Shown piece by piece: positions 41,001 to 54,029 of a DNA stretch of 64,000 nucleotides. The translations under genes and the position numbers were made by a program. This stretch comes from Bedellia somnulentella (lineage: Eukaryota; Arthropoda; Insecta; Lepidoptera; Bedelliidae). How positions within the stretch are numbered: position 1 is the first letter of the stretch; every line of letters starts with the position of its first letter. The notes below the pieces were generated by a model. That model saw only the letters and a program-made list of their open reading frames with translations, made no database searches and was not told the DNA's origin. The DNA lies in the NCBI GenBank assembly GCA_963576735.1, contig OY755171.1, positions 13,392,001 through 13,456,000 on the forward strand, given 5' to 3'.

Positions 41001-41815
41001 TAACCAGCTGAATGTTTTTTGTATGATAAAAAAAATGTGTCCAATATCTTGATTTCGTACAAACACTTCAATAAGTACTCTTTGTAAAGTAAATATTTAG
41101 AATTTTCACAGCACAAAATAATACCCAACTCATATTTATTCGTTAGTAATATTGATGAAAAGTAACTGTCAGTAATTTACGCTTTGATATCATCATTCCA
41201 TATATTAATTTGCAAATAAGTGTATGTAGGTGATTGTATAAATATAAATAAACATCGTCATAGCCGCGTGCACATGTAATTAACATCTGTTATGCTGCAC
41301 GCAACATGTTTATTCTATCAAAAAATGCCAACAATGTAAAAAAGGGAAAAAGCAATAAATACTTAGAAGTGATTCAGTTGAAATCCTTTGGAAATCGATA
41401 AGCAATATATGGGTATCACATATGTATGAAGTGTTCGCTTGCTGATCCATTATGCGCACATCGTAACGTATAAATAAAGGCAAAAACTCACAAGATCCAT
41501 TAAAAGTATTGCTGAGACTTGTCCACTTTATATGGATACGACACGCCACGTTTTAAATATTGTGGAATTCCACGTAACTTTAGTGGGGTAGTATTATAAT
41601 AAAATAATCAAACAGTAAGTATTATTATTGTATAAATTAACTATTTAATTATCACGAAATGGATAATTAATTATGTGTTTTAGGGACTAGTTTAACATCT
41701 GAACCTAATAGTCATATCTTAAAAAATATCAAACCAATGTGTAATACCCAAATCTAACAGTTTTCGTAGAACAAGACTAATTCAGATTACCTAATTTTAT
41801 AATTTATTTATTTAT
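38046..41815. other. Long non-coding stretch with GC-rich islands
   Basis: No gene recognised. GC-rich, repeat-free islands lie at about 38270-38440 (CAAATTAGGCTCCGCGTCGC, then CCCCGCCTCGCCCCGCCGC), 39590-39930 (CGCGCGGCGGCGGCGGCATC, with two TTTAATTAAAT words and CAATTAGAACGGCCGTGAGC) and 40150-40390 (GCGGGCCAGCGTTACTGACG). The rest is AT-rich. Open frames of 60-99 codons within it have no recognisable domain. Confidence 0.4.
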
Positions 41816-42062
41816 GCTGTGTAGTGTCAGCTTAGAATAGCACTACCCCATTTCTTCCGGTGGGTGTACGTTAGAGGCGACTAACGGTATTGGGGCTTTT
41901 AAGGGATTTTTGGGCGATGCTGTTGGAGACCCATCACCAACAACCTTTATTATTACCATCTTTTCCCCACTATCATTTCCAAAAGTGGCTGAGGAATTTC
42001 TAATTCCTTAGCTCTGGCTATGGCTACCCCTTCTACAGCCGTGAGTATATGTATGTATTTAT
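41816..42062 (+). repeat. Family A repeat, near full length
   Basis: GCTGTGTAGTGTCAGCTTAG start, CCGGTGGGTGTACGTTAG, AGGCGACTAACGGTATTGG, GACCCATCACCAACAACC, CTTCTACAGCCGTGAGTATATG. It closely resembles the copies at 2095 and 4208. A short tandem duplication (CTCTGGCTATGGCTACC) replaces part of the 3' hairpin. Confidence 0.8.
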
Positions 42063-44774
42063 TTATATTAAATAATTACTCAGTTTTGATTAGCTTGCCC
42101 GTTGCTTTAATACGTTCAAATCAAACTTGCAGATTATGTCATAATGTATGAACAAATCTACAATTACAATAACTGCTCCTAACAATACAACTCTATCATT
42201 AAAATGTCACTTTTTCATTCCTCCGACAATAACATGTTAATTATATTCTGTAACCATTTTAAATCGTTATTGAACTGGGAAAACCTGTACAATTACTTGT
42301 CTATTTGATGAATTTATCTTTAACTCCGATAATTATCGGAAATATCCAATTGTTTAAATTTCAGAGCAAGATAGAAATAAATGACAATAGATGCATTAAC
42401 AAAGTATTAATCACAGAGATCGCTGTTTAGCGATAAGTCCGACTGTTGTTTACCTGTTTATTGTATATTCACTCTTTCTTTGTATGTTCTTCGTGAACTG
42501 TTTTAGTATTCAATAAATTGTATTATATAGTATTACAGATGGTGAAAAATACGCACTTTTGTATTTCGCATGTAACCTAACTCTTCCTAAACGGTTTAAC
42601 CGACCTCAACCAAATTTTGCATGATGGTCAAAGGCATCAAGGACCACGTTGAGAGTTTTTCGAATAATTGTTGATTGATCATTGAGGAATGACCAACCTT
42701 TAAAGTTTCCCAATATTTAAATTCTTCTATAATTTTGTTCAGCTTCGCTCCAAATTTTGGCTTTGCGAAGCTTTATTGCCCACCTAGTCAAAAATATAGT
42801 TATAAAACTGAAAAATACATTTTTAAGCACTTCTATTATAATTGCGCGAAATTGGGAATTATATTTTACTTTCAAGTTACTTCTTCTTCTTCTGTGGGTG
42901 CCATCTTCTATCGGAGGTCGGCTATCATTATGGCTATTTGAAGTTACAAGTGCTTCAAAAATATTAATTTTTTACTTTGTAGAACTGAACCAACTGAAAT
43001 TATTTAATCCTGGCGACCCTTATCAGGATGATGGGATAAGGATAAACATATGAAATTATTATAAAGTCGCTGATTATTAAAAACTCTACTTATTAAATAA
43101 TTCTGTCCTTTTAAAGGAGACGGTTACATATACACATACACACAGGTGAAGTTAATATAAGCGTGTACACTAAAACAAAGTACGATAAAAGAAAATATCA
43201 TATTTATAAATCATATATATATATATATATATATAAATTAATCCTAACTTATTAAACAATAATTTAAATCAGAAAGGATCTCATAAAAATGGAACCTATT
43301 CGGTGTGTCATTTTTGTAAATAAACACCATTGGAAAAAATATAACTTATATTTTTATATAAGTTAAATTAATATTTAGTTACGACTTTTTAAAGTTTAGT
43401 AACCTTTTACAATCGATGAATATAAGTTGTATTATATAATTATTTTGTACCAAAATTAAAATGAAACGAAATTACTGATTAAAATGTAGCTGATTACAAA
43501 TCATTTCGGGATTGCGTGACCTCTAATGACATTATGGCAATATTTAGTAGCGGTGGTTTCTCGTTATTTTAATCGCAAAAATGTATGGTTTTGAAAACAA
43601 TAAAGTTTCATTACATATTTTTTACACAATCATGAAACAAAAACATATTATTACAAAATGTTTTTTTAATAAGTACGCCTTCTATTAAACACTGCATACC
43701 AAATTGTAAAATAGAAGCAACTTTGTATAGAAACTAATGTCATATCCACCCTATATGTGTGTCGCAAAGCACTTCCGTAAGAGAGTGAGCACTATAAAGG
43801 AACCGAGTGAACGAGGTGGCTAGGGAGACCCCGTCCTGATTTGGAACACTCCATGCAGTTACACCAAACACATTAAACTGGACAGCTTCTTTATACATTT
43901 TACACCTTTTTTAATACAGTCCGCGATAACTCAGCCGTGAATTACGACTGACTTTTTAGCTTCATTTAAAACAAATTGACAGCGCTTATATTTAACACAC
44001 AACAACATTTAACAACAGCGCGATTTAACACATCACTTGAGTTCTGTTTGAATATATATTATTTCGTCATAAAAATACTGGTACGTTGAAGAAATAATCT
44101 TGAAATGATTATTCCCATTCGGTTTCTTCCATCGTTTTAGTTCTGTTACTTTACAACTATAGGATTCACAGTTTGATTTTAAGTTGATAAAAACAAAAAA
44201 AACAGGAATTGAACGGAAAAAAATTAAAGGGAATAACAGCTTTTAAGTTTTGTACGGTATTTGTTTCCACTATGCATGGTACGCTAATTGTTACTGAAAA
44301 TTATCTTGTATGAACCAAAACTCCAATGAAATGTAATAAAATGTAAAAGCATAAATTAAAATGAAAGGTCAGATTCACGTCGTAGTTAGGGTCATCACAC
44401 GTTATGCGAATATTTGCGCTTTCTTAATCATATCAGTATAATTTAATGTTTGTTGTCTTTTTCAATAAATTGATTTCAACAAATTTCGTTTTTTGATAAA
44501 AATTATTGATGATGATGATTAAAAAAATCAGCATAATTGAGAAAACTAATTCTTATTTTTGTATATCTATTCCATTTTCCAAGTAGGCTGAGTTAAATGG
44601 TTATTATATTATATCTTTATTCAAAACATAAATCAACTTAAACAACTTCATTTGTTATTTTTTGCAAGCAGTTTAATTTGATATAAAATAAACTTCACAT
44701 TTTCGAGAGTTTTGATTATATAACACTAACACAGATCATGCATGTTATATGGGGGATTTAAGCGTTAAAAGATA

Positions 44775-44823
<49 letters not shown>

Positions 44824-47242
44824 CATAATTTCATCCTAGTTGCAAATTAAAAATATTTAGCGCAAACGGATACGCGTAAACCCTGTCCTGTATTATCAAA
44901 TTCCCGTACCTTATTACTGAACTGACCTTTATAAAGTCCGACATAAACGTGAAATTAGCGAAGCTCCGAAGCTCGCAGCTACATACTGTTTACCTTACAC
45001 CGTGTTTTATTAGTCGTAAATACATCTCTGCGTGCAAGTCTTTTAATGGCATGATTGGAACACATCCGGAAATTGCTTGCACTTAGGTAGATTGAAATTT
45101 TTAAGTCCAATATATATAACATGTTTGAGAAGTTTCACTGCAAAACGGTAATCAGATATTGATGGCTGTTTCAACATTTTTATGGAGTCATTCACTGTAT
45201 AGTAATGGATTTTTCAATGTCTTTGAGTGGGTTTGTTTGTAAATATTTGGATAAATAATGTGCATATAAATTTAATTTGATGAGTCAGTTAACTATAATG
45301 ATTTTAATTAAGTGGGAGTGTATATTAATGCAGAGCACTCCTTATTTATTTAAACTTGTTTGATGGAAACGGCCAGGGTACAAATATACAACCTGAAAGT
45401 TAAATTAATACGGCTACCAAGATATAACTATAAGTATTAAGTTTCTGTCGTTTTTTCTTCAAGTGCATTTGGTATATGTATCTAGGATTCCAATGCTTTG
45501 TCTGTCTAAAATTTGTTTGATATATCATTTTTGCTAAGGTATTGCTTTTGTAGTAAAGGAGGATGGGCCTATTGGTATACTGTCCAATAGCAATGAGTGG
45601 TACATTTTTAAACTAGGATTATATAGTGCATTAATATTTATTATGGGGAGTTTCCCCGAATTGTTGTCCGTTCGGAGATACGGCGATCCGAACATGAGTA
45701 TGTTTTGGTTAAAATCATTTCAATGCATGTAATTATTGGTTGAAAAAATAGTGGTTTGGCTTTAACAATGCAACTTTTGAACGTGGGAGCGAGAGCAAGA
45801 AGGAGATAGGAGCCAGGATAGGACAGCGGGAGGAGGGTTGCGTATAGGCATGGAAATCATCTAGTGATATGGCATCATAATCATTTGGTGATATTCCTAT
45901 ATTTAATCATATTATTTTTACTGCTACTTTTTGCTGTTCATTATTTATAACATTTCGAATCAAATCATCAATCTTACTTACTTACCACAAACAAACTAAC
46001 TTCCTTGCAGAAAATATTATTAAAAGTAACATGGAGTACGTAAAATACTATAATATTCAGTATAAAAGACTTAAAGTACCACCAAATTCAAAGTAGTAGA
46101 ACTTAGTTCGGACAACTCCTAGAAACATGCAACCTGGTGCATATGCTAATATATAAATTTATCTTTCTAGTAATATGTGACTCATTGTTATTGCAAGGTA
46201 TACCAGTTCCCATACATTTTTGCCCATCCTCCTTTTGCACTGTTAGAAGTTTAAAATACAAATAAAAGAAATTGCAACAAGCGACAATGTCATATTTAGT
46301 ACCAGTAGTACTGTAATATTTAAACATCATCATTATAATGTACTGAAGTAAAAATATATATTTCACCAAAGAAAAGTCAAGAAGAAACAACGACACGAAT
46401 CCCAACTCGAATATTATGCCTTGTGATCTGAATAATTCGAAAAACGTTTAGCTTGACCACCACGAATAGCTGAGGGCATATTGCAAGGGGATCGCCGCTG
46501 GACGTGCCAGACGCCTAATGAGAGACGTCCCGTGAGGAATTCCCTCATAACACCGAGCATGTCAACTGCACTCTTGAATTCTAATACTACAAGACTCTCA
46601 CTAACTAAGAATTGTAGAGTTACAAAAACAAGCATAAAATATGAAGGCAACGTTAAAATATAAACCTAAACACCCGGGTGAGGTTTGGAAGAACAGTGAA
46701 TAGTGGTGATTAATAATATCTGCTTACCACAATGGGAACTAATGGAGTTAGTATCTACAATAGTACAGAGAGTTATTTACTCGGTTTGTATATGAAGTTT
46801 TGGATATTTTTTTAAGTAAAGTTTGTGACTTTCGTGTATTTCCCTTGTATTAATAAATGATATCCGGATTAAAGCATACAAGCATACACTTAGTTTCCAC
46901 ATCCGGTACTCCCAGATCTTCCAAAACACTTATAAAAGACGGTCTGGAAATAATTGAGTACATGATCTACGCATTGGGTTAACCCTGCTTCCAGTCGGTA
47001 TTCCGCGCTAACAGTCTACACTTTCTTTGATAGTCTTGGCTACAAATATGCAATATTCCAAATCTCTATCATATGTTTTATGATTTCGACCTCAATAATG
47101 GGCTTCACTAACGATCTATCTACATAAGGTCATCTGGAGAACATTGTTGCTCGTGATAATGAAGCTTATTATAAATATGTTTAGAACTGAATAGATAACT
47201 ATTTATCGCACATAACATTTCAGATACTATGTTTACCAACAT
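42063..47242. other. Long AT-rich non-coding stretch
   Basis: No gene recognised. It holds (TA)n tracts at 43213-43233 and 44766-44822. A minus frame at 46414-46650 (78 codons) is discussed under rejected items. A GC-richer spot lies at 45785-45840 (AGGATAGGACAGCGGGAGG), and a possible family C end (CCACAATGGGAACTAATGG) at 46727-46747. Nothing else stands out. Confidence 0.4.
44766..44822. repeat. (TA)n microsatellite
   Basis: About 50 bp of TA alternation with one GT interruption. Simple repeat. Confidence 0.9.
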
Positions 47243-47496
47243 ACATACATACATATACTCACGGCTATAAATCCCTTAACGAAGTAGCCAGAGCTTTGGA
47301 ATAAGAAATTCTTGAGCCACTTTTGGAAGTTGATTGGGGAAAAGATGGTAATAATAAATATTTTTGGTGACGGGTCTCCAACCACATCGCCCAAAAATCA
47401 CTAAAAAAACCCCTATACCCTTAGTCGCCTCTTATGATCACCCACGGGTAGAAATGGGGTAGTGTTATTCTAAGCCGACACTACACGGCACTACTA
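47243..47496 (-). repeat. Family A repeat, near full length
   Basis: Inverted: (CATA)n tail, TACTCACGGCTATAAATCCC, AGTAGCCAGAGCTTTGG, GAGCCACTTTTGGAAGTTG, GGTCTCCAACCACATCG, TTAGTCGCCTCTTATG, CTAAGCCGACACTACACGG. Complete order from tail to head. Confidence 0.8.
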
Positions 47497-48920
47497 TGTT
47501 TACTAATTCCATTCATTCATATGAGACGCCTATATAATTGTTTGAACAATAGACTTGACATTTTTGTGGGTCTCAACCGTTTTAGATCACAAATAAGAAA
47601 TATATTTCAAAACAAACAAAAGTAAAGTTACAAAATTTAAATTGTTGATACTGCTACTCTACTTTCTTAGTTGTTATTTTATTTTACTTTTATTTTACTC
47701 TGTCTTGTTAGGTTTTTTCACAATATTATTATTATTAACTAGTGTACTTTATAAATATTTAAGAGTTTAACGTTTACACGCATAAATTAAATTACAAAAA
47801 AAGCTGTCAACACACAATTAAGGACATTGTAACTAGATTATAAGGCATTAAGCATGTTATTTATCATGTAATGTTTCATGTCTGTAGTGTGATGCATATA
47901 AATAAATAAATAAATAAACTAAGTGTTTTTTTTGTCTAGGAGGTAAGTGTAAAGGTACGCACGATAGTTCACCGCGACCCGGGCACACCGTGGTTATATA
48001 GCAACGAAATCGACAGGAATGACCGTTTGCGGACGTATTTATTATCGTAATAAAATGTTGTAGATTTTCATATTTTTCTATATAATGAATTAGTAAAAAA
48101 TTGCTATGTATTATTCGCCGACCTTACTATGACCGTCAATACCTTAAGTAAACGCAACATAAATAAAAATACTTTTAAAAGGCATAAAACAATGCGACTA
48201 AGAACATAGTTGATCTGCGGATGTGTATCTTTATTACGGGCTCGAAAGATCGTCACACATGCTATGTGAGCCACCAATTAAATGCGATTCAAGAATAACA
48301 ATCTTCTTTTTGCGCGTCAAAGGAGTTCTTTGTAAATGCCGAATGCTTTTGACGACGACACGCCAAGCATTCGACAGGCACGAACATTAGCCATTCAGCC
48401 AACAATACTTTGATCTTCAGATATGTCGCGGCCGCATGTTATTTTGAGCTCAATGCTCTAGACAACATATACATTACGACCATTTTTTACACCCTCTCTT
48501 TTCTTTACTTGTTTGCTTTAATCATCAAATTAATTAGTAGAAGATGGTTAAAATTTAAGATCTGAAAACAAATTAAAAAGTGCAAGCGTACATGAGCCTA
48601 TTAATATCTTACTTTAGTATGAGTCGACCAGATACTACACAAGAACGGTTTTACATTAGTTTAAAGAGATACTGCTGAAACAAACCTCAAGTTTGACTTT
48701 ATAATGGTAAATACAAATAGAATTGATTCTCCCTTAGATTGTTATTGTTATTACGTATGGTGTGTTAGAACATGTTTCAAATGTCAAAGATCTTTGGATG
48801 CGACGTGTATGACTTTCAATACATATTAATTAAAAAAAAATGTATTTAATTTTTTACAGAAATAATATGTTTTTCGTAGTACAGATGATTTTCAGGGTTT
48901 ATTCTTACTTAGTTTCCGGG
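47497..48920. other. Non-coding, nothing recognised
   Basis: AT-rich with GC-richer spots near 47950-48030 (CACCGCGACCCGGGCACACC) and 48230-48440. No open frame or repeat match. Confidence 0.4.
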
Positions 48921-49193
48921 ATAAATATTTTCAAGAGTTGTTAACACTGTTTGACCTATGCAAACCGTTTCTTGGAACAATCGGTTTATTTGTGTATTAA
49001 TCTTTAATTAAATTGCTTCACGAGTGTATGATTGTATGACACAAATAAATTTGTGATTACAGATTATTACAAATTTATTTGTGTCATACACTCGTGAAGC
49101 AATTTAATTAAATATTAATACACAAATAAACCGATTGTTCCAAGAAAGGTTTCGCAAAGGTCAAACAGTGTTAACAACTCTTGAAAATATTTA
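48921..49193. repeat. Long hairpin (foldback element)
   Basis: The left arm 48921-49054 and right arm 49070-49193 are near-perfect inverted complements around a ~15-nt loop. Both arms start ATAAATATTTTCAAGAG and end ACACAAATAAATTTGT. The left arm has an extra ~8 nt (GTATGATT duplication) and a few mismatches (e.g. near 48957-48975). Non-coding. Fits a foldback MITE, or a locus giving a long double-stranded RNA if transcribed. No clear target duplication seen. Confidence 0.85.
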
Positions 49194-50599
49194 TAATATA
49201 ATAATAATAATATTTGTAAACGAACCAAGTTCTGACTTGGTTTGTTTTAAGATACGACTCGGCTGAAATGACTTATTTGCTTACTTTTTTTACTTTCTTT
49301 TTTTATTGTTTACTTTTATGATAATGTACTATAACTTTTGAAATATCTTTCTTGTGGTAAGGTCTCATTTCTAGACTCAGGCAGTTGCAATTTCATTCCC
49401 CGCTGATCGCAACCATTTGTATGATGAAAACATTTTGGTTTTTTATTCATGGATATCGTTTATATGTTTATTATGAGGTACTTACATATTTAATTTAACT
49501 TACATATTTAATATAACACTGAACATGTTCAGAAGTATTAGTACCTTTGCCAACCATCATCCATACATAATTTATCGTCGAGTTACAATCCCAAACCACA
49601 AGCAATTATGTGCATATATGTATGTATGCATGTATATATTTATTTACTTATTATCTAAACATTTATTAGTTGAACAACGTATTAAGCCATTATTAAAAAG
49701 GGTTTTTACGACATGAACATTTAAAAACAAGTAGAATTTTAACGCAAAAAAATGTTGGATACATGATTAGTAACAGAATGACACGGACGGCGGCGGCGGC
49801 GGCGGCAGGGCGGGCGGGCGGAGTTGATTGCCGGCCCAATTGGGACTTATCCGTCCACACATGGGGAATATTTTTAATCAACACCTCCATTCAACTTACG
49901 AGCGGTTGTACGTGAGCCGCGGGCACAGGACTGTATCAAGGCTTTACTACTTTCAGTGTAGATTCCAACAGGAAATTCATATGACGTCTTGAGCAAGTTG
50001 GGAGAAGTTAAACTCTCATGGCCTTGTTTTTACTGTTGTTAACATTTTTTTTAGAAACCATGCAACAAATGTCACTAAAATATAGTCGTGAAAACATTTT
50101 ATTTATTTTATTGCAAGTAAGTAAGCGTTGGGAAGAAATGCTAAGCATATACCTAGAGTAGGTATAAATATCTAATGAAAAATATACATCACATTCACAT
50201 CACAAAGTAAAAAAAATTCATTTTTATTAAAATTTCACTTCAACAATTTGGTTTCTCAAAAATATCAATAGCAAGAAATATTCCCTATTTCGGCATCACT
50301 GAACTCAATTCAGCGAAGTCGATTTAACAAATAAACTTTCGAAAGCATCGCTAACTGTTAACAAGGTGAAATAAGAGTTAAGTGAAGTGACAATCTCATT
50401 AATATCGGTAAATTCTAACGAGACCCTACAACTTTGCTTGTTAGCCGTCCAATCAAACACATCATCTATTATAAACGGTGTCGATTTCTTTTTGCTGAGG
50501 CGCCCTTATTATCGAACTTTATATTCATTAAAATTTACAACCATTAGTTTTAATTTATCATGGTTGTTAACGATGAGAGCAAAAATCGTGAGGGAACTG
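49194..50599. other. Non-coding; SINE tail at 49527-49556, CGG-rich island at 49780-49930
   Basis: No gene. TGTTCAGAAGTATTAGTACC with TTTGCCAACC at 49527-49556 is a family B remnant. At ~49786-49830 a CGG run and GGGCGGGCGGAGTTGATTGC form a GC-rich island next to GGCCCAATTGGG. The rest is AT-rich. Confidence 0.4.
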
Positions 50600-50768
50600 A
50601 GTTAAGTTGTACTTAGTCATATGACCGTGTATTCGTACAAAACGGCGATAGGCCTGCCCCATTTCATGTGAATACACTGAGTGACAACGTCACGTAATAT
50701 TCAAGTATTAGTACCTCTGCCAACCCCTTCAGTGATATACGGCGTCAACGCTTGAGTTTGAGTTGAGA
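50600..50768 (+). repeat. Family B SINE, 3' half
   Basis: TTGTACTTAGTCATATGACCG, TATTCGTACAAAACGGCG, ATAGGCCTGCCCCATTTC, AGTATTAGTACCTCTGCC, AACCCCTTCAGTGATATACGG, and an end CGTCAACGCTTGAGTTTGAG. The tRNA-like head is missing. Confidence 0.75.
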
Positions 50769-50814
50769 AGTTTTAATGTAGTCTCTGAGATTTATGCAGT
50801 GTTTAATTTATACG

Positions 50815-50884
50815 CTGTGTAGGTTTTGCTTATACATAACCATAACCCATGTTTTTCCGCGGGTGTACCTAATCGGTGCTTAAA
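50815..50884 (+). repeat. Family A repeat, left half (split by mariner)
   Basis: CTGTGTAGGTTTTGCTTATAC, CCATGTTTTTCCGCGGG and TGTACCTAATCGGTGC correspond to the first ~70 bp of family A. The rest resumes at 54583 on the other side of the mariner element. Confidence 0.65.
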
Positions 50885-50989
50885 TTCTGTCACACACAAA
50901 ATTGGCTATAAAATAAAAATTAGTCATGATATTCAAAAAAGTTTTTTTTAAATAAAACGTGATTTAATTAGCTTACATTAAACACAAAC

Positions 50990-51595
50990 TTTATTAAAAA
51001 CGATTGCCACTATTTTTCACAAAAGCCTTCAATCTTCGCGGCCAGTCTTCAAAAGCAGCATGGCCCATATTCATGTCAATATCGGTCACTGCTTTAGTCG
51101 ATGATGACTATAGGCTGCTCAAATTTGTGTGAGGTTTAGTACAGACCTTCTTCTCCAATTTCTGCTAAATTTTGTAATCCAGTAGATTGAGGTGAGGGCT
51201 AGATGAGGGCCAATCTTGATGCCTTAATAGCTCGACATTCTGGCGCCCAAACCACTCCTGAGTTGTTTTGGCCTTATGAGCAGGTGTAGAGTCCTGTTGA
51301 AACACAAATGGCTATCCTCATAAGAGTGTCTGGGGCAGATCTTTTACTATGCGATCTAAAATCGTGTCTCCGTACACTTTTGCACTGGTCTTGACACCTT
51401 TTTCACAAAAATGCACTTCAGTAGGGCCATAGTAGGACACTCGCCACTAAATCATGATTGATGATGGATGATGACCGTCCTAGAGTGCAAGGAATGGCAT
51501 TTCCAGCGGCCTCAGAGCTGGTAGCGTACACCCTGTCATTTTTTTTGTTGTATCTCTCCTAAATAAAAAAAAAATCTCGTCTGTAAACAGGATAC
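50990..51595 (-). pseudogene. mariner transposase, catalytic half (broken)
   Basis: Minus-strand reading across several frames gives LFTDEIFF (first catalytic Asp region), then QDSTPAHKAKTTQEWF (second Asp). After that come DWPSSSPHLNLLDYK (third Asp) and a C-terminal WPRRLKAFVKNSG. This is the DD(37)D arrangement of maT-type mariners. Numerous stops and frameshifts (e.g. LALIXP) exclude activity. Confidence 0.75.
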
Positions 51596-51778
51596 TTTTT
51601 TTATTATTTTATTAGGGACATCAACAGCACATAAACATATAAGTTACAATTAGATAAATACAAAGGAAATGCCAATAACAGACATCCACAGAAGATACAA
51701 AAAACAGTAGTACATACAGATATGTAAGAAAAGTTGTAACATAAAATGTGTAGAATGATTTATTTGTGTTATATATGG

Positions 51779-51821
<43 letters not shown>
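51779..51821. repeat. (TA)n(TG)n microsatellite in the LINE 3' UTR
   Basis: TATATATATATG followed by ~13 TG repeats. Simple repeat. Confidence 0.9.
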
Positions 51822-51835
51822 TTCACTTATTCCCT

Positions 51836-53345
51836 CTATTTATTATCTAACGTCTTAATAACGTCGAAACGGAATTTGGCCTTTGAAGAAGTAAAAGGAT
51901 CAGTTTCACTAAAGAGGTTATTAAATTGATTGGCAAAGCGAACCATTGTAGAATTCCTTGCATAATTAGTATGATTAGAGGCTATAGAAAAGAGCCTTTC
52001 AGAAGTGTGCCAAGTACGGTGCTGTGGAGTACAGAATGACAGTTGGGACAACAAAAATGGAGAATCAAGGCGACCAGAGAGAATGTCGTGTAATAGCATC
52101 ATCAAGACTAATGAGCTGATGCTGGCGACACAAATCCTCATATGAGCAACCGAAAAAATTAGTCCTGTAATTTAGATGTTTTAAAAATTTAGATTGTATA
52201 CGTTCAATGTTTTATACACATCAGATCGTTAAAGGGCTTGGAAATGCGGATTAAAATCCAAGGTTGCGAAATGCACGCCCCGTAATATGCTCAATGTGCT
52301 TTTCAAAAGTAAGTTTACTGTCGAGGTTGACACCCAGGTCACGGATGGATTCAACGCGTACGAGAGGTTGGTCGTTGATGGAGTAATTATAAACAACGGG
52401 GTTTAGACTTCTAGTGAATGATATTTGGACGCATTTACTAGCATTCACCGAGATCCTGTTCTGGACATAATACTGAGCAAGACGATTGAGATCCGACTGT
52501 AGCTTATCGCAATCAGTATTATTTGCTACATCAAGGAAGACCTTTTTATCATCCGCATACAACAAGAACCTGCATTCATGAAATACTGTATAAATATCAT
52601 ACAGATAGGCATTGTAAAAAAGAGGGCCTAAATGTGAGCCCTGAGGTACACCCGAAGGGATATAATAAGAGTCCGAAATATACCCACCGACGACTACAGC
52701 CTGACATCTGTTAGAAACGTAAGATGTTATCCAGCGATGGAGGTGACCATGTATTCCAAGATGGAATAGTTTGCGCATCAGTATGAAGTGGTCAACGCAA
52801 TCGAAAGCCATCTCAAAATCAGTATAAACTACATCAACCTGCTTACGTTTGTCCATATTAGGAAGAACAAAGTTCAGGAATTCAGTCAGATTACTTACAA
52901 TAGATCGGCCTTTGAGAAATCCGTGCTGCTGTGGCGGTATACCACGAGAAATAATCGGATAAATACAGTTATAAATAGCCTTTTCGAATACCATACCAAA
53001 TACATTAAGGATAGATATCGGTCTGTAATTATCGATCTTATTTTTTGTACCTTTTTTGTGTATCGGAAGGATGTGCGCTTTCTTCCAAATCGTAGGAAAA
53101 AAGCCTTCTTTAAGGGATCAATTGAATAAGATACATAATGGGTGGAATAATTGTTTAGCACAGCGCACTACAAAATAAGGGGGTAAACAATCACAACCAC
53201 CACCACTATTAGTGTCGAGTGAGTTTAATAATTTTAGGATAGAGTCCGGAAGGAACTGACAAGAGCTAATAACATTACCATCATCACAAAATGGTGGAGC
53301 AAGCGGTGGAAAGAAATAGGATAATGCTGGTTTACTGAACACTGA
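51836..53345 (-). pseudogene. LINE reverse transcriptase (broken) inside the mariner
   Basis: The frame 52994-52251 (247 codons) reads HGFLKGRSIVSNLTEF, YTDFEMAFDCVDH (motif A), GVPQGSHLGPLFYNAYLYD (motif B with a drifted end), LLYADDKKVFLD (YADD), and SIRDLGVNLDSKLTFEKH. Upstream fragments at 53118-53342 carry the RT start, in another frame. Downstream 52141-51836 carries the C-terminal tail (RTWHTSERLFSIASNHT ... KFRFDVIKTL). Frame breaks near 52995 and 52250 make it inactive. Confidence 0.85.
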
Positions 53346-54029
53346 GTGGAAGAAGTCATTAAAGCCTTTACAAATGCTTGGTCCATCAGAGTTATGAACT
53401 CCATTGTATTCAAGAGATTGAGGATAGCCTGAGTTTTTTCTATGAGCTTTAACAAAAGACCAGAGCTGCTTAGGGTTTACTTTAATCTTAGATTACAATG
53501 TTTCCACGTAACGTTGAAAGCACACATCCTGCATAATCTTCTGTCTCTCTCAGTAGGGAGAGAATTCTGCATAATCAAGTGGGTTTTAATAAAGTTGCCA
53601 TTTTTTGTGAGTATTGGCTTTTTCTCTTGCGATTTTTATGAGTGTCTTGCTAAATCATATAGGGTACTGAGAGTTTTTTCTTCTAGTATCCCGTGGGATA
53701 TGCTTACTAATGGTTTCGTAAATAATGTCATAAAAAAAATTAACCGCATCATCGACCGAACCAGCAGACAGAATCGTAGACCAGTTAGATTCATTGAGCA
53801 CACTGCAAATAGCATCATAGTCACCTCTACGAAAACGATACCTAGTACAATTGGCTTCTGGAAGAGGGAGCGCTATGAGATCATTGGCAAGGATTTACAA
53901 AGATGGATGTGCAATATCTTCTTTTATCAGTGGGACAGTAGATCGAGTCAGTTCCAAAGCAAAATTGCTAAAGATCAAGTCAAGAGTGTGTCCGCTGCCA
54001 TTAGAGATAGTATTATATTGATGAAGTTC

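Noticed and set aside
46414..46650. 78-codon minus frame with VLEFKSAVDMLG and RRSPCNMPSAIRGG
   Set aside because: It faintly recalls a transposase tail, but there is no catalytic motif, no inverted repeats and no target duplication around it.
48921..49193. microRNA precursor
   Set aside because: The arms are far longer and more perfect than an animal pre-miRNA; a foldback element fits better.
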